From the NCBI GenBank assembly GCA_947396885.1, contig OX377202.1, positions 9,486,001-9,550,000 on the forward strand: a stretch of 64,000 bases of DNA, given 5' to 3'. Below the pieces are notes generated by a model. The model had not been told where the DNA came from and searched no databases. It worked only from the letters and a program-made list of their open reading frames with translations. The stretch comes from Heligmosomoides polygyrus polygyrus (taxonomy: Eukaryota; Nematoda; Chromadorea; Rhabditida; Heligmosomidae). Within the stretch, counting starts at the first letter, position 1, and every line of letters starts with the position of its first letter. The position numbers and the translations under genes were made by a program. Of this stretch, positions 12,348 through 24,900 are shown one piece after another.

Positions 12348-12446
12348 ATGGCTACTACGAAAAACACATGGGCATTGATAATATTTATAAATTTTTGCAG
12401 TACAGCGACGATATTGCAATCGACGCAGAAGAAGAATAACAAATAG
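12348..12446 (+). CDS. Possible 32-residue hydrophobic peptide ORF
   Basis: ATG at 12348 opens MATTKNTWALIIFINF, a signal-like hydrophobic segment, followed by a Thr/Gln/Lys-rich tail and TAG at 12444-46. The paralogous upstream segment has the same start region (ATG about 11,726), but TGG is TAG at codon 8, so that copy is dead. It could be the first exon of a small secreted protein gene or chance. An intron with TTTTTGCAG occurs inside the frame, so the real exon limits are unclear. Confidence 0.22.
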   Translation: MATTKNTWALIIFINFCSTATILQSTQKKNNK

Positions 12447-13367
12447 TTGGCGAGGTACGTTTTGATGGGAATTGACTCACAGAAACTTTAAAGTGACATA
12501 TGGTCGTTAATAGTAGAACCTTTTCTTCGTTAAGGACGATCCTTCAAAAGAATTCAATCCAACTAGAAAAATAAAATTCAAGACTGCGACCCGATATCGT
12601 GTCTAGTGGTCGACAATGTGTTCATGAAAGAACTAGGCCCATCACAACTTCATAAAAAAGGACTAATGCTTGCATGGTATCACTCGAACTTGTACTGACG
12701 CCAACCTAGGATACAAAACGATGTCCGCTTCGCATGATTTTTATTGGATTTGTTTTTATTGGACTTTGTATCGTGTTTTTAATTTTTTAAGTTTTTTAAA
12801 AGTTTTTTTTCGTTTTCGATACGCAATTCGTTCATTGATGGTTTTCAGGATAATAACAGCGGCGCTGCTCCAGCCGAAGAACAACAAGGTATAGCCCATG
12901 CAGAGCTCCTGCAAGGAGAACAACATGATGAGCTACTTAGTACATAATTAGGCAACGTTGCATTCCGCAGGAATTTAAGGAGACTCAAATTATGCTCGCC
13001 GCAATTTTTATTTGATAGATAGTGTTAATGCCGCTTACATATAGCCTCGAGAAAAGCATTCAACATGTTCTGCTTTCCTATGCTGTTCTACTATGTTCTC
13101 CTCCTTTGAGCATATCATCGCTCCACTGATGCCCGATGCACTCTTATTCTGGACTCATGGGCTATAGCGACAAGCGCTGTTTCACCACAAACTGTGATAA
13201 ACCGACACACCGGCACATCGTTTGATATCAATCTTCAGTTGTTATCTTCTATATGATACGTTGTTGTTTGCTTGTTCATTTGGAAAGAAAGTAAAGTTTA
13301 ATTGCCCAAGAGCGTTCGTCAGCGACGGTCGTCCCTTCCAACTACCGCGTGGCAGACTGACATCGAC

Positions 13368-13809
13368 ATGGGCTGGCATCTCGAATTACGTGACGATTTA
13401 AGCTACTATACCCCGAGGAAAGGTCTTCAGTATTCGGACTATATCTTCGGGTGCATTGGCCAGATTCAGCTATCCGACGTGGAGTTGTTCAGTTACATGA
13501 AATCGCTTATCAAGCGACTTCACTCCCACGTCATTGTGCACGACCTTTCTTTTGATCTGCAAAAAGGGGACAAAATCCTGAAGGTAAGTGTCGAAATTGC
13601 GAGTAGTTGAAGGAGAGTAGCTGCTATACCGACACTGAAGGCTGTGTTGCTGGTATACCGAATCGCCTGCCATTTTTACGTTGAAAACCTGGTTGCTTTT
13701 GCCTGGTTCGAAGCTACTTAAACGACGTCGCATCTTGGTCCCTTTTTAAAACTGACAGGATGGTTTTTCCGATGTCGATGTCTATCTGGGGAAGGACCGT
13801 TTACAATAA
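13368..13809 (+). CDS. Unknown small protein, two exons
   Basis: Exon 1 is 13368-13583 and ends AAG|GTAAGTG, a consensus donor. Exon 2 is 13759-13809, after AAACTGACAG, and ends in TAA. Both are phase 0, and the joined frame gives 88 residues from the ATG at 13368 (MGWHLELRDDLSYYTPR...). The frame is open back to 13302, and a possible acceptor TTCGTCAG at 13315-13322 means an upstream exon could exist, so the start is uncertain. No signal peptide, membrane segment or motif is recognised. The locus is embedded in the duplicated 11-14.2 kb region. The support is the splice pair and continuous frame only. Confidence 0.4.
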
Positions 13810-14235
13810 CGTTTATCGTACAAATTCTTTGAAATTTTTATCAGTTTTTATATAAAAATGTTCGAGTTGTTTTATTTACTTGTTAAACAATGACTTTAGA
13901 ATTCCATGAAATAACGTATGAAGAGAATTCTCTGATTAATATTGTGAAACCAAAAGAGCAATATAGAGCATGACCTACATCGCTATTTTTCATATGGCGA
14001 TCGAGTGGTGCACGAAGTTAAGGCTTATTTTTGCCGCCTAAGGAATTCAACAAGAACAAACGATATTAATCTATGTTAGCAATCGATAAATATTTTGTTA
14101 ATAGATCTTCGAATTTTGACGAGACGGTAAAGAGACCTTGAAGCTGGAGTGGCGCTTTCTCCATCGCCTCACGGTGAAGACAAGAGCCGAAAAAAAGAAT
14201 AGCACTGATTATTTCAGCTCAATAATTATTAATAG

Positions 14236-14945
14236 CAAAAGTTGGTTTCACAACAATATAAACTTGCATGAATTTGTTTGTAAAATTCACCTGGCAGATC
14301 CAACAAATTGTCATATGTTCGACATCTTCAGAAGTATTCCATGGAATCTTTGCTGACCGCCGCTTCTTGAAAGGTGACAAGGATGCTTGAAGACGAAGAA
14401 AATAAGCGAAACATTCTGACGTACTTTACATCTCTGTATTTTCTTGGGGAACTCAAAGGATTGTCTCCTATAAAAAGAAAGCCTGGGTGAATAATAGTCT
14501 TTGAATTGAAATATCGTTCAGGCCGGGCGTTCCAAAAACGTTCAGACATCGTAACAGTGCTCCCTTAGTTGGCTACACTAGTGGGATCGAGAGAAGAAGC
14601 GCATGGAAGCCTCCATCAAAGTTCTTTTGTTAGAATTTCAGGTCCATTCTGTTGATTTATTCTTCATTTTATTTCGCTCATTTTTTGCATCTAAGTTTTT
14701 ATTGTATGATCTTCATTCCAACCAACGTTGGCTGCTATACTGTATTTCAACAGAAGACATCCTTGTTCAGAACAGACCTGTTGAACAGTGATATATTTCC
14801 TGTTGTTCTGCTGAGTGTGTTAGCTTATCAGTGTCAAGTCGAGCGTCGATAGGGAGGCCCTGACTTCTCGGCCACCTTCCCGATCGCGTACTGTGTCTCA
14901 AAAAAAATTTGATTCCCTGATCTGCATAAAAGCCGTGGAAGTATC
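14236..14945. other. Non-coding stretch, nothing recognised
   Basis: No gene supported. A TATA-like CATAAAAG lies at about 14,925, close to the following weak ORF. Confidence 0.35.
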
Positions 14946-15245
14946 ATGAACTCTCTCACCACTTTTTATTTTTGTTCGATTACTCTTCTGTTTCTGACTT
15001 TCCTCTGTTTGGATTCTCGGCTGGAATCAATGCGTCCTTTCCTCCTTTCTTCTGTTCGTCGCCGTGCTACTTTGTTCTCCTCTTCTTATCTTCACAGATT
15101 GTTGCTAACAAATAAAGCCTTTCTTGGATTTCGCGCTCGATATTCTGAGAAACGGAATCGCAGATCGTCGGCCAAACTTTTTTTACGGTCGCACGTGCTA
15201 CTTCAACGAATTTTTATTTTTGTTCAACTACACTTCTGTTTCTGA
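14946..15245 (+). CDS. Weak candidate: ORF with N-terminal signal-like segment
   Basis: ATG at 14946 opens a hydrophobic N-terminus (MNSLTTFYFCSITLLFLTFL) followed by a basic Ser/Leu/Arg-rich stretch of 75 residues. The DNA encoding the hydrophobic segment is partly repeated at about 15,205-15,265 (TTTTTATTTTTGTTC...TTTCTGAC), so low complexity and local duplication may create the frame by chance. There are no clear splice sites or family match. From 15,246 to 15,546 I see nothing to annotate. Confidence 0.2.
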   Translation: MNSLTTFYFCSITLLFLTFLCLDSRLESMRPFLLSSVRRRATLFSSSYLHRLLLTNKAFLGFRARYSEKRNRRSSAKLFLRSHVLLQRIFIFVQLHFCF

Positions 15246-15546
15246 CCTTCTTGTGTTTGGATTCTCTTCTTTGTTTGTTTTCTTTACTTAAAGGCAACAA
15301 TGGCAGATCCCGCTTTCTCAGAAGAGGTTTGGCTTTGACTGAAGCATTTATGCTTTGGACACATAAATCCAACATTACTAAAACAACCTAATTTTTATCA
15401 ACTAATAATAAGAACTGAGACTGTGAAGATAGCATCGGACGATCGGAAACTAAGGCGAATGCAATGCTCATATACACGTTCAAAGCTACCAATTTAAATA
15501 AAACAGGAAATAGGAGCAGGCATAATAGAAAAACGTTTCTATTTAC

Positions 15547-15841
15547 CATACAAGGTCGTCAAGAATTGTCTCCGCATTTTCGGCTCCACATATGGATCAA
15601 TTCCTATGTTAGTTTGCAAAAAAGTCCTAATGGCAAAAACATCTGGCTCTGACTTCTCGATAAACGAGAAGCAATGCAACATGGTGAAGAACGGACAATT
15701 TACAGCGTAAGGCGAAGTGGAGGTCCAAACAAAGGAAGACGGTGTGAATGTTCGAAATCCTACTTTGTAGGAAAGGTCACTAATCAAGAAAGCGATCAAA
15801 CGAGGACAGTATGACAATAGAAAATTAAAGCACGCCGCTCT
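15547..15841 (-). CDS. Orphan internal exon of an unknown gene
   Basis: A 295-nt open block is bounded on the minus strand by a strong nematode acceptor, TAATTTTTCAG, and a donor, TATG|GTAAAT. It encodes about 98 residues with several aromatic and Cys residues (for example SFVWTSTSPYAVNCPFF). It lies 150 bp downstream of the stop of MFSD8-like copy 1 on the same strand. It could be an exon of a following gene or an alternative 3' exon. No partner exon was found with confidence and the family is not recognised. Confidence 0.38.
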
Positions 15842-15996
15842 CTGAAAAATTAGGCTACGGCTTTGCGCCTCCATAATTGTTTATCACATTTTTAGAGCGT
15901 TTTCGAAGAAGTAGAGAACGGCTCCGCACTTGTCAGGATTAAGCTTTGAAACCTTGCGTTGCTGTAAACTGTCTACGTTTTAAGATCAGAATTCGT

Positions 15997-18900
15997 TTAC
16001 GGATCCTCTTTCGTAGAGGATTTTCCCTTGGTCTCATCCTTTGCTTCAAGGCCAGTGAGTTTTTTTTCGAAATATAATCCACAGAGCAACAATGATCGAA
16101 ATTTGTGCGATTTCTGTCGTCCATGCAACTCTTGGTCCTAGCTTCGAGTATAGCGCACTGAAATAATTGAATACAAGAAAAACGGGATAAGTTATCGGGT
16201 TATGAGAAAACTCTTGCGTGTACATAGTTTTGCGGGTGCAACTATTTCTCTGTGAGTTTTGTGTCGTTGTACCGGGGTAAAACGACCCATCATTCAGGGG
16301 TTTACATGGAGGGCGACTTTTCTACGAAAAGTCAAGAATTTGCTATTAGCGGCAATAAACAAAGCATAACAGCAAGAACCAAATTATTTATTACCAGACG
16401 TTCAGTGGCCTAGCGGCCGCCAAACGTCTGGTTGTGAGCTTCGCTCCCAAACCCCAAGAACAGAACAACCCCAACCTTTCTTTCCTCTTTAGGCCTTCTT
16501 ACAGTAAAAAAACTGGTTTTACTACATAGATTAGTGCAGTGGGATATGGTAGGGCAGAATTTTCACTGCGCATATGAAGCCCATCCACCCTCCATCACAT
16601 GTACGCAATTTATTCTCCGAAGCGCTCGTTCTCTACGCGCCGAGAAACAGGTAGTGAGAGTCCCAATCCGGTGCTTAATCACCAAAATCATAATTAAAAT
16701 TAATCGGCATTGGTCGACACCGCTTACTGTACGACGGCAATAACACTCCTCGGAATCCCGTGGTCACTCTCTCTCTCTACCCCTCTCCCCCCCCCCCCTC
16801 CCGAAATACTTCCTTTCCTATGTGTTGGCAAAGAAACAGAGTGAGAGTCAGATACATGTCACACTGAGTAACGATTCACGTGTCACTACGTTGGTGTATA
16901 ACACTGCTTCTGCACTTTGACACACGTGTCACGACTTCTGTAAACCGTCTCCAGAAATCCGACACACATGAACGATATCGAGGGAAAATGCTGGTCCCCT
17001 CCCCCTTATTCACGCTTCCCTCTAATGGTCCCCCTTTGTTGGTCCTCTCCTATTGGTCGCCCTTACTCGGAATCCCTACGCAAGTTGGACGACGTCTTCA
17101 GCGCGTCTTCTGAATCCCTAGGCACGTTAGACGACATGATCAGCACGTTTTTTGAATCCTTAAGCAAGTTGGGCGACGTCTTCAGCACGTCTTCTGAATC
17201 CAGACGCAGCTGAACGATGTCTAGGGCACGCCTCCTAAATCCCTACGCTCTGCACTTGATCCCCATTCACACCCTGACGCGTTGCCCCTTGAATATCTCG
17301 TAAACCTGGACGATCATCCGCCAAGGATATAGTTCGCCAGCAATCACCTATGGCTAACGCCGCACTGAAGTAGGCATCTTTTGACTTCAATCCCCCTCCC
17401 CGTGACGAACACGTGACATTAGCCGATTATATATAGTAGGATATGGCACTCCACACTAGCGTCATAATCAAAGAAAGTTGGAGGATGTTGGCTAAGGTTT
17501 TCAAGTATTATCTAATGATGATTATACATCTTCTATTGCCGTTATACTTTTTATCGATTGATAATTATACATATATCCAGAATCAAAGTGTACGATTCTA
17601 GTCTCACAAGGGTCAGCTAATTCTTTCATTCATCACCGGCAAACGAATTGGAACCAAACATATGTTGATAGGATTATACACTGATTTTCCCATCTTCTAG
17701 CCATCGAATGTCATCGCTTTTTAAGCTTTTTCTGAGAGTATTTGCATAAGTTCGACAATAACTTGCGTGTTTATAATTGAAAAACGGAGAATGGTTTGAC
17801 TAGTTTCAACCTATTAGTTAGATATTTAGAATTTTAAGGAACTAGTGCGTTAAAATTGACTTGATCACTACATTTAGAGCTATCCGAATTTGCTTAATAA
17901 TTGTGCTTTATATCTTATCAGCTTCAGCATTCATCGAATGCTGCTCAGTATTACATTTCGTTAATCAAATAATTGCAAAAAGGTAGCTCGCTCTAAAACC
18001 ATAAAATCTTTTTGATCGATGCTTCGTTTTATTTTGTTAGAAATTTCATTGCACCACAGCAATTTTTACTTACCTGGAAAGTAATGGCCCGACTATACTT
18101 CCGGATGATCCAGCCATTTGGAAAATGCCTTGAAGGGTTCCCTTAAAATTGTTCAAATAAAGTGTTTATAAACGACACATATTGAAACAGCACATAGGCA
18201 TCCTATGCTACCTTCAACATCTTTATCAAAAATATTGACCCGTCAAAGAGAAAAGATTTCCATGAAAGGGATTTCGAATTTTCTCCTTTCCCTACCTGTC
18301 GCCGAGGACCAATTATCTCTGAGTAAAGAGTGGTTGTTGTAATATTCAGTATTGATCCAGCGATTCCAAATACAAGAATTGTGGACGAGTAGTAAATCTA
18401 AATATAAGATACAAAGTTGGTTATCGAAAATTCAATAGTCAAATGCAACATGTCGGAACGGCGATATTTTTTTTTACCTCTTCCGGTTTAAACAATAGGT
18501 AGCAAATGGCACATTAAAGCCCTTCGCACACTTTTGCGGCAGCCGCCTACGCGACATCCACTGCTGCTAGAGAAATGTGCAGTCCACGCGACACTCCTCT
18601 CGCTCGCTCAATCGCCAACGCCGCATGCAGAGGAGTGATGTAGCTGGATGGTTCCGCTCAGGACCTACGCTCCCCAATCACAACTTGTGCCCCAACCACC
18701 ATCACAGAGGCACCACCCATGAACATCAAAGTGATGGTGAGCACTTGCTATTCCTTCATCGATACAAAACACAACATTCTAAAAATAGAGAGCGAGAAAC
18801 GAAACAGCTAATCGGGGAGTTTAAAGGACGGGTCATTTTTCATTCTCTAGATCCCCGCAGCGACCAGCTAGAGTCCAGACACGGGCGCGCGGTGCTGGCA

Positions 18901-21900
18901 GAGGCATGTGGCAACAGTGCCTTGAAGGATTATTGCCGCTGCCTCGTTTGCGGCACCGCATCTGCTGCGTAGGTGGCACATCAGCGGTAGCCCGGGCTGA
19001 GGTAGTTTTACCTCGCATGGCGATTCTGCGTCTCTGCCCCATGCTTGAAGATAGGGATGTCGCATTGCCGCAAAAGTGTGCGGAGGTCTTAACACGCAGA
19101 CAACTCTAGAGCACTCACCCATGGAGACACCGCTGTGAGGTCGTCGCACCAGCTGAATCTATCAGCGAAGCATCCCCAGTCGGAACCTTAAGCAATGAGT
19201 GACCTAGTATAACTAAATTTTATACAGAGTTCATTACTCGAAAACGAGCAGTTCAAAAACGTGGTCACGAAGTGGCTTTTATACCCTCGTCGAAGAGCGG
19301 CGCGTCAATTTTGAAGCGCGCGCGATTGCTTTCGGAAGTCGCCGGTCGCTAGTCATCGCGCCGCGTCGCTCCTGTTCATTTTGCGGCGCGATTCGAGCGG
19401 ATACCGTACCCTAAGATTCCGTCGAGTAGATGGATTTTTTACGGCGACAGAGTGAATGGGATTCGGCGAGGAAAAATCAATATCCACGCCATTCATGGAG
19501 TCGCGCCGTGAGGTGGAGGAGGTATAAACTATCTCTGAACCCGTGACTCGCAGACCCAATACAGATTAGCATCCGTTTCAAATTGAAAGGATGAACCCTC
19601 AACCTACTCGTTTTATCACGTGCTCTTAACATTAATGGCATGACTGAGAAAACTGACCGTTGGACGAAATCTCAACCTTGTTGGGTAGGAAAGGCCACGG
19701 CAGGGTCAAAGCAAAAAGTGCTACGTAAGCACTCAAAGCAAGAACTGAGGACAATCGTGGTGGAAGCCTGAAATCATTGGGTTTGTGGAGTTTACAACCT
19801 TTCTGGTCAATCATTAAACGGACTATTATATTTGCTGCAAAATCACAAGTCGTACTGCTCTTTGAAAATCGCGTAACATATTTGTCCACCTAATATCGCT
19901 GAGATATTATTTGGACAAATAGGACGTGTGGAGCGCAGTCGGAGGAGGCGCCTGCTGTCGCCTGCACCCGATACCATGTTCCTGGTTCGGATTTCCCGCC
20001 CAGGCCAACCAAGCCTTTCATCCCCGGGTGAAGTAGTAGCGGACTTGTCTGCGAAGCATAAAGCACTGATTTCCTCATCGGCTGACCATTGCAAGTCATC
20101 GTTTTGGCCAAATACGCATTCAACACGCCTCCAGGACATCCCGTAGAAGTAGAATGTGTGGCGCATCCCAAAGAGAATTGAATAACGCCATCCTTTATCC
20201 TTTTTTAATATCGCTGAGAGTCCAGCTCATATAAAAGGTTTTTAAATTTTGTCTCGCACTAGTGTTTTCCTTATTGCGTTGTAGAAGGTATCTCCAAACC
20301 AGACATAGCAAAAAATTATAAGGGAAATAGGAAAACGAGAAATGGTTTTCTTACGCACAACAATTGTATGGGTTTATTAAAATCAAATTTTTAGTTGAGA
20401 TTCATAGTGCTGTCGTCTAGATTCATAGTATACACTGTTTATATGTAATATGTTCACTACCAGTTGAAATTGAAAGAAACACCCAGAAACCTACCATTTT
20501 GACACGTCAAAAAAGATGAACATGAAATATAGCACAACGCCAATACAACCACCAGCCAGATGAGCGGAGGCATTGATAGTGACTGCCTCTTCTTTACTCA
20601 ACGAAAACATCAGCATCGAAAAGGCCGACCCAAGTCTGTAAAAAGCCTTTCCAAACGTGAAAGTTATGAGCAGGCGGAGGCTTAACAAAAAGGTATTGAA
20701 CTTACGTCCCGAATGTCGATGTTGCAGTGATTTGAGAGAATCGAGTTGCAATACAAACAAATACAGCAATTTTGCACGGTGAAGGAAGTTCTGCGCCTCG
20801 CTGTAAAGAACACTGCAGATTGAAGAATTTGAAACCACGAGGTCCTAGGTAAAACAAGCGTTCGTATTCAATAAACAATTTTTGAACTGGAACAAGTTGG
20901 TTTTTGCGTTTTCTATTCATTCTACTCAAACAGCTTAAGGTAATCCCCCAGCTATTGACCGCCTTTGTGAAAAGGTGACAATAAAATGCAGCTAATAAGA
21001 AAAACATTCAGTAATGGTGTAGATGAAATCATATGCATATCTGTCAGTTTCGAAAATGACGAAGCAATCCAAAATCGCTTACTTTGGCAGCTGCTGAATC
21101 CAGTACGTCATATCGCTCCTCGAACACAAATAATATCACTAGAAAACCAACGATGTTCAGTAACAGAGACAGAAGCGCCGGAGCATTATATATGTTTAGT
21201 CGATAGAAGGGCAGTACATAAATTCCTTCGGATCCAAGAGGTGTGAACAGCAGTTGAAAAGCTAAAAACAACATTTTTCCTTTTCCTTGCATGGCTTGGA
21301 CATGGATATTATTAGGCTGTCGCAAATTTAATCTTCAAAACAGACAATTCACCTCAAACTCTCACCTCAGCTTAAGCACAACTTTATCAGTCGACGTAAA
21401 AACCACCAAATGTTACAAATTTTTGCTAACGTACAGATAAGGAATCTAATCCTTTAAATAAAAACTGAGATCACAGAATTAAACAAAATCAAGGAGGGCA
21501 CGTTTAACATCGGCCAAATTAGTGAGTTGTTTTTGATTCAGATGAGAATCAAGAGCTCAAAAAAAGTGATAGTCTGTGGGGGAAATGTCGGAAGAATATG
21601 GTGGGTGAGGAAAAACTTCGGCACCTAAATGAGTCCATCTTCGCAGAGTGATCTGTGAGTTTTGTGGACTTCGAGTGATCTGTGAGTCCCACAACAGGAG
21701 AGGCCCTCCTCAATTCACCACTACCAGCCATAATTTTTGCAGCTTCTCATGCATTTGGTCTAAATCACAGCAGTAAGACTGCTATGACTGCATGACCAGA
21801 TTGCAAGAAGCTGTAATGGACTAAACCTTTACAACACACCACAAAGACGGTCCGTCCCAAAACGCTCTAAGGTTATGGGATGCCTCTGCCAATCTCCCAA

Positions 21901-24900
21901 TTTAAAGTCGTAAAGCATGATGACTCGATAGTCTCGCCGGTTCTTGGTTTTACGGAGCCTTGGAAAAGGTCGGCTAGAAAAATTAGAGTGACATCCACAT
22001 ATGTTTTTCGAAAGAAAAAGCCTACCGAACGGTACGTGTGGTTTTCAGTGAGATGAAATGGTTTGGGCTAAAAATCTTGTTTATTTATAGATACCTCAGA
22101 ACGGAGTTTAATTTTGCAACAGCCTAATATGAGGGTGTCCCATAATTTTCTTCGCAATCATACGATTTTTATTAGAACCTATTACAACAAGATAATGCCA
22201 AAAATTATTGAATCGATATATTCTTCATCTATGGCCACAATTTTCTCCAACGACTGGGCACAGAGTTGATTGCATTCTCCCAGAAAGAAGCTGGCCTGCT
22301 ACCGATCCATTCCTCGATTGCGCACTGAACTTCTTATCGTTGCGAGCATCGTTTGTTCATGAAAAAAGTGAGCAAGACTTCTGAATGCAGCATATTCACA
22401 AGGGCTGATATCTCGTCAGTGCGCGGGATGAAAGTCTCCTTTCTCATCGTCTCCTACGTTTGTTTCGCTCAATGCGGTCGTGCATTATCCATTAGCACAC
22501 GAATAATACCGATAATAATTTCCAACATATCTTCAATGAACAAGTCTGCTGTAATCGCCTGTCCGTCCGGTAAAAGCGAGTAATGCACGACTCCAGTCCG
22601 ATCCGTCTTCCAGTATGCTTCTTGACCGTAATGCTGTACAATCCCTTCCGGAAACGATTGAGCCAAATTTTACACGTTGAATTGCTGCAGGTATCTAGAC
22701 CTAACAGAGCAACGATAGCTTTGTGAGCAGCGTATGCAGGCAGTCCAAAAAGGAAAGTGATGAAGAAGCAGGTCGCGATTTCGGCAGACGGCAATCCATT
22801 TTCAAGAACTTGCCAAATTGCGAGCAGTAAGCCGACAGAGGTAGTCGATATGCTGTTGCGAAATACATTTGAATCGCCTCGTTCTACCAAGAGAACATCC
22901 CGTTTGGATCCTGTATAAAGAAATTGTAACGCGCCAAACACTCATGGTTCAAATTGTCCAGCCCATAATGGGACGGCTTAATACTACGTCAAAATGCAGT
23001 GTTTCAAGACGAAATGTTTGAAAGTGGCCTATCTACCTTTAGCATCTTAAAAACAGGAAACGTCACCTGGTCCTATCAAAATGCCAGTGGCAACACCTCC
23101 TCCAACGCAAGCTATGGCTCTCGATCGATCCGACTTAGATGAAGATGTTGAAGCATAAGCTCTTAGAAGTGCCATGTTTCCTAAGAATTGCTTTATTAGT
23201 AGAACGTATTCATTTAATAAGTGCACTTTTTAGTTCCTATTGTATTAGTGCTATAATACTATTAAGGTTACTTCTCTAATAAGTAGCAGAAACAATAGTA
23301 GCACGATATTAGAATGCACTAAAAGGGAGAGCCTCCAAAATTGCAGTGAGTTTTTGCGATGCAATTTTTACAGGATGTAGGGTTCCGTGTGGAAATTCCA
23401 AAACCATATTTAATATTTTCGGAATGCTCTTCTGTGGAACAAAAAAGGCGTGTGAAAATTTGAGCGCGACATTCATCCGCCTGCTACGCACCACCAAACA
23501 CGGTCGGTTGGCGCAGTGGATAGCGATGTCTCCTGTCGGGCGCACCGACCGGGCTTATGGTTCTATCCCCGGTGTCGCCAGTGTTTTTGCACAGATCGGC
23601 TCGTTATTATTATGTGCTTGCGTGGTCAAACGAGTCAATTTGTACACGACTAACGCTCTTAGTAGCTAAATATAGCACGTTTGTGCTTTTATTTGAGTTA
23701 CTTCTCAATACATCGTATTTGCACTGTATCATATCAACAATACCGTAAATGCACACAAACATATCTATTTCACGCGATAAATCTTGAATTTGGTTTGATA
23801 CCAGTAAATATTTAAAACCCAAAATGTCTTTTTTCATCCGGACAAGCGCTTGTTGTTTTTATAGTCCATAGTTCTATCATATTTGTTGATTCTTATTGTC
23901 AGCAATAAACACGGTTACATCGTGGGAGCAAGAAAAATTTTATGTTAGCTATCCAATACAATGATACAGTGCAAATTCGATCCATTGAAATGTAACGCCC
24001 AAAAGGACTATATTTACTTACTAAAGGCATTAGGGTACATGTCGCGTAGGTGAGCAGCATTGGTAGGTGGGAGCACGCCAGCCAATGATAAACAAACACA
24101 GCACAGACCGAACACATGCCAGCCCATCAGAGTACCAATTGTGCATGCTCTCTCTCTCTGAATGGCATGCCCATTCTATGCGGTCTGATTGGTTTAGGCG
24201 TTCCCACTTACCAATGCTGCTCACCTACGCGACATATACCGGTATTAACTGTGTACAACTACTTTAACCACGAAACCACATAATAATATCGGCCCGATGT
24301 GTGCAAAAATTACGGCGACGCCGGGGACCGAACCATAAAACCTACTCGGTGCGCTCGAGAGGAGACATCGCTATCCACTGCGCCAACTAGCCACGTTTGG
24401 TGGGGGCAGCAGAGCGTGATGAATCTCACGCTAAAATCTTCACACGCCTTTTTTTGACCACAGAAGAGCATTCCGAAAAAATTAACTATACATAGTTTTT
24501 GGACTCTTCGCACGGGACCCTACATCCTGTAAAAATTTCAACACAAAAGCTCAACGCAATTTTGGAGGCTCTTCTTGTAAGAACTCCAATACCACTACGA
24601 TACCATTGATGATGACACAGTGGTGGTTTCAAACTGTTTAAGTATTTTTCAGGACATTGATCAAAAAAGAATGCATTTCGAGACTGCGACTGAGAAAAAA
24701 AACCTTTGCTTGATCTAACTTGACTTAGTTTTTTGAACTGGCTAGAAAACGGATAAGTCAGCGGTTTGGCTTTACAATACACCTAACAGCTAATGCGCCG
24801 TTGTCCGGAGTAGCTCCAATGCACCGTACGGAGTTGAATCCAAGTTAAGAAGCAGGTATTTTACCTGTTCCACAGCCAACAATAATCCGTGCCATTGTCA

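Larger units (their letters stand above)
11070..14235. repeat. Locally duplicated region (two nested duplications)
   Basis: Segment 11,070-11,560 is repeated at 13,895-14,235, sharing AGAATTCTCTG, CGATCGAGTGGTGCA-type, ACAAACGATATTAAT and GGTGAAGACAAGAGC; the last block is itself doubled inside the first segment at about 11,358 and 11,487. Inside the interval, 11,640-11,930 is repeated at 12,260-12,690, sharing ATTCTAGTTTG, GCATTGATAATATTTATA and TAATGCTTGCATGGT. The pattern suggests serial tandem duplication of a small locus. An orphan exon-like piece, GTTTTCAG|GATAATAAC...CAACAAG|GTATAG, lies at about 12,849-12,888. Apart from that piece, 12,691-13,321 holds nothing I can name. Confidence 0.65.

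Noticed and set aside
18577..18972. 131-codon plus-strand frame
   Set aside because: Lies wholly inside the TTAA-flanked TIR element; low-complexity His/Arg/Ser composition and no transposase motif.
22492..22941. 149-codon minus-strand frame as a membrane protein
   Set aside because: Overlaps the mariner family F transposase in another frame; hydrophobicity is incidental.
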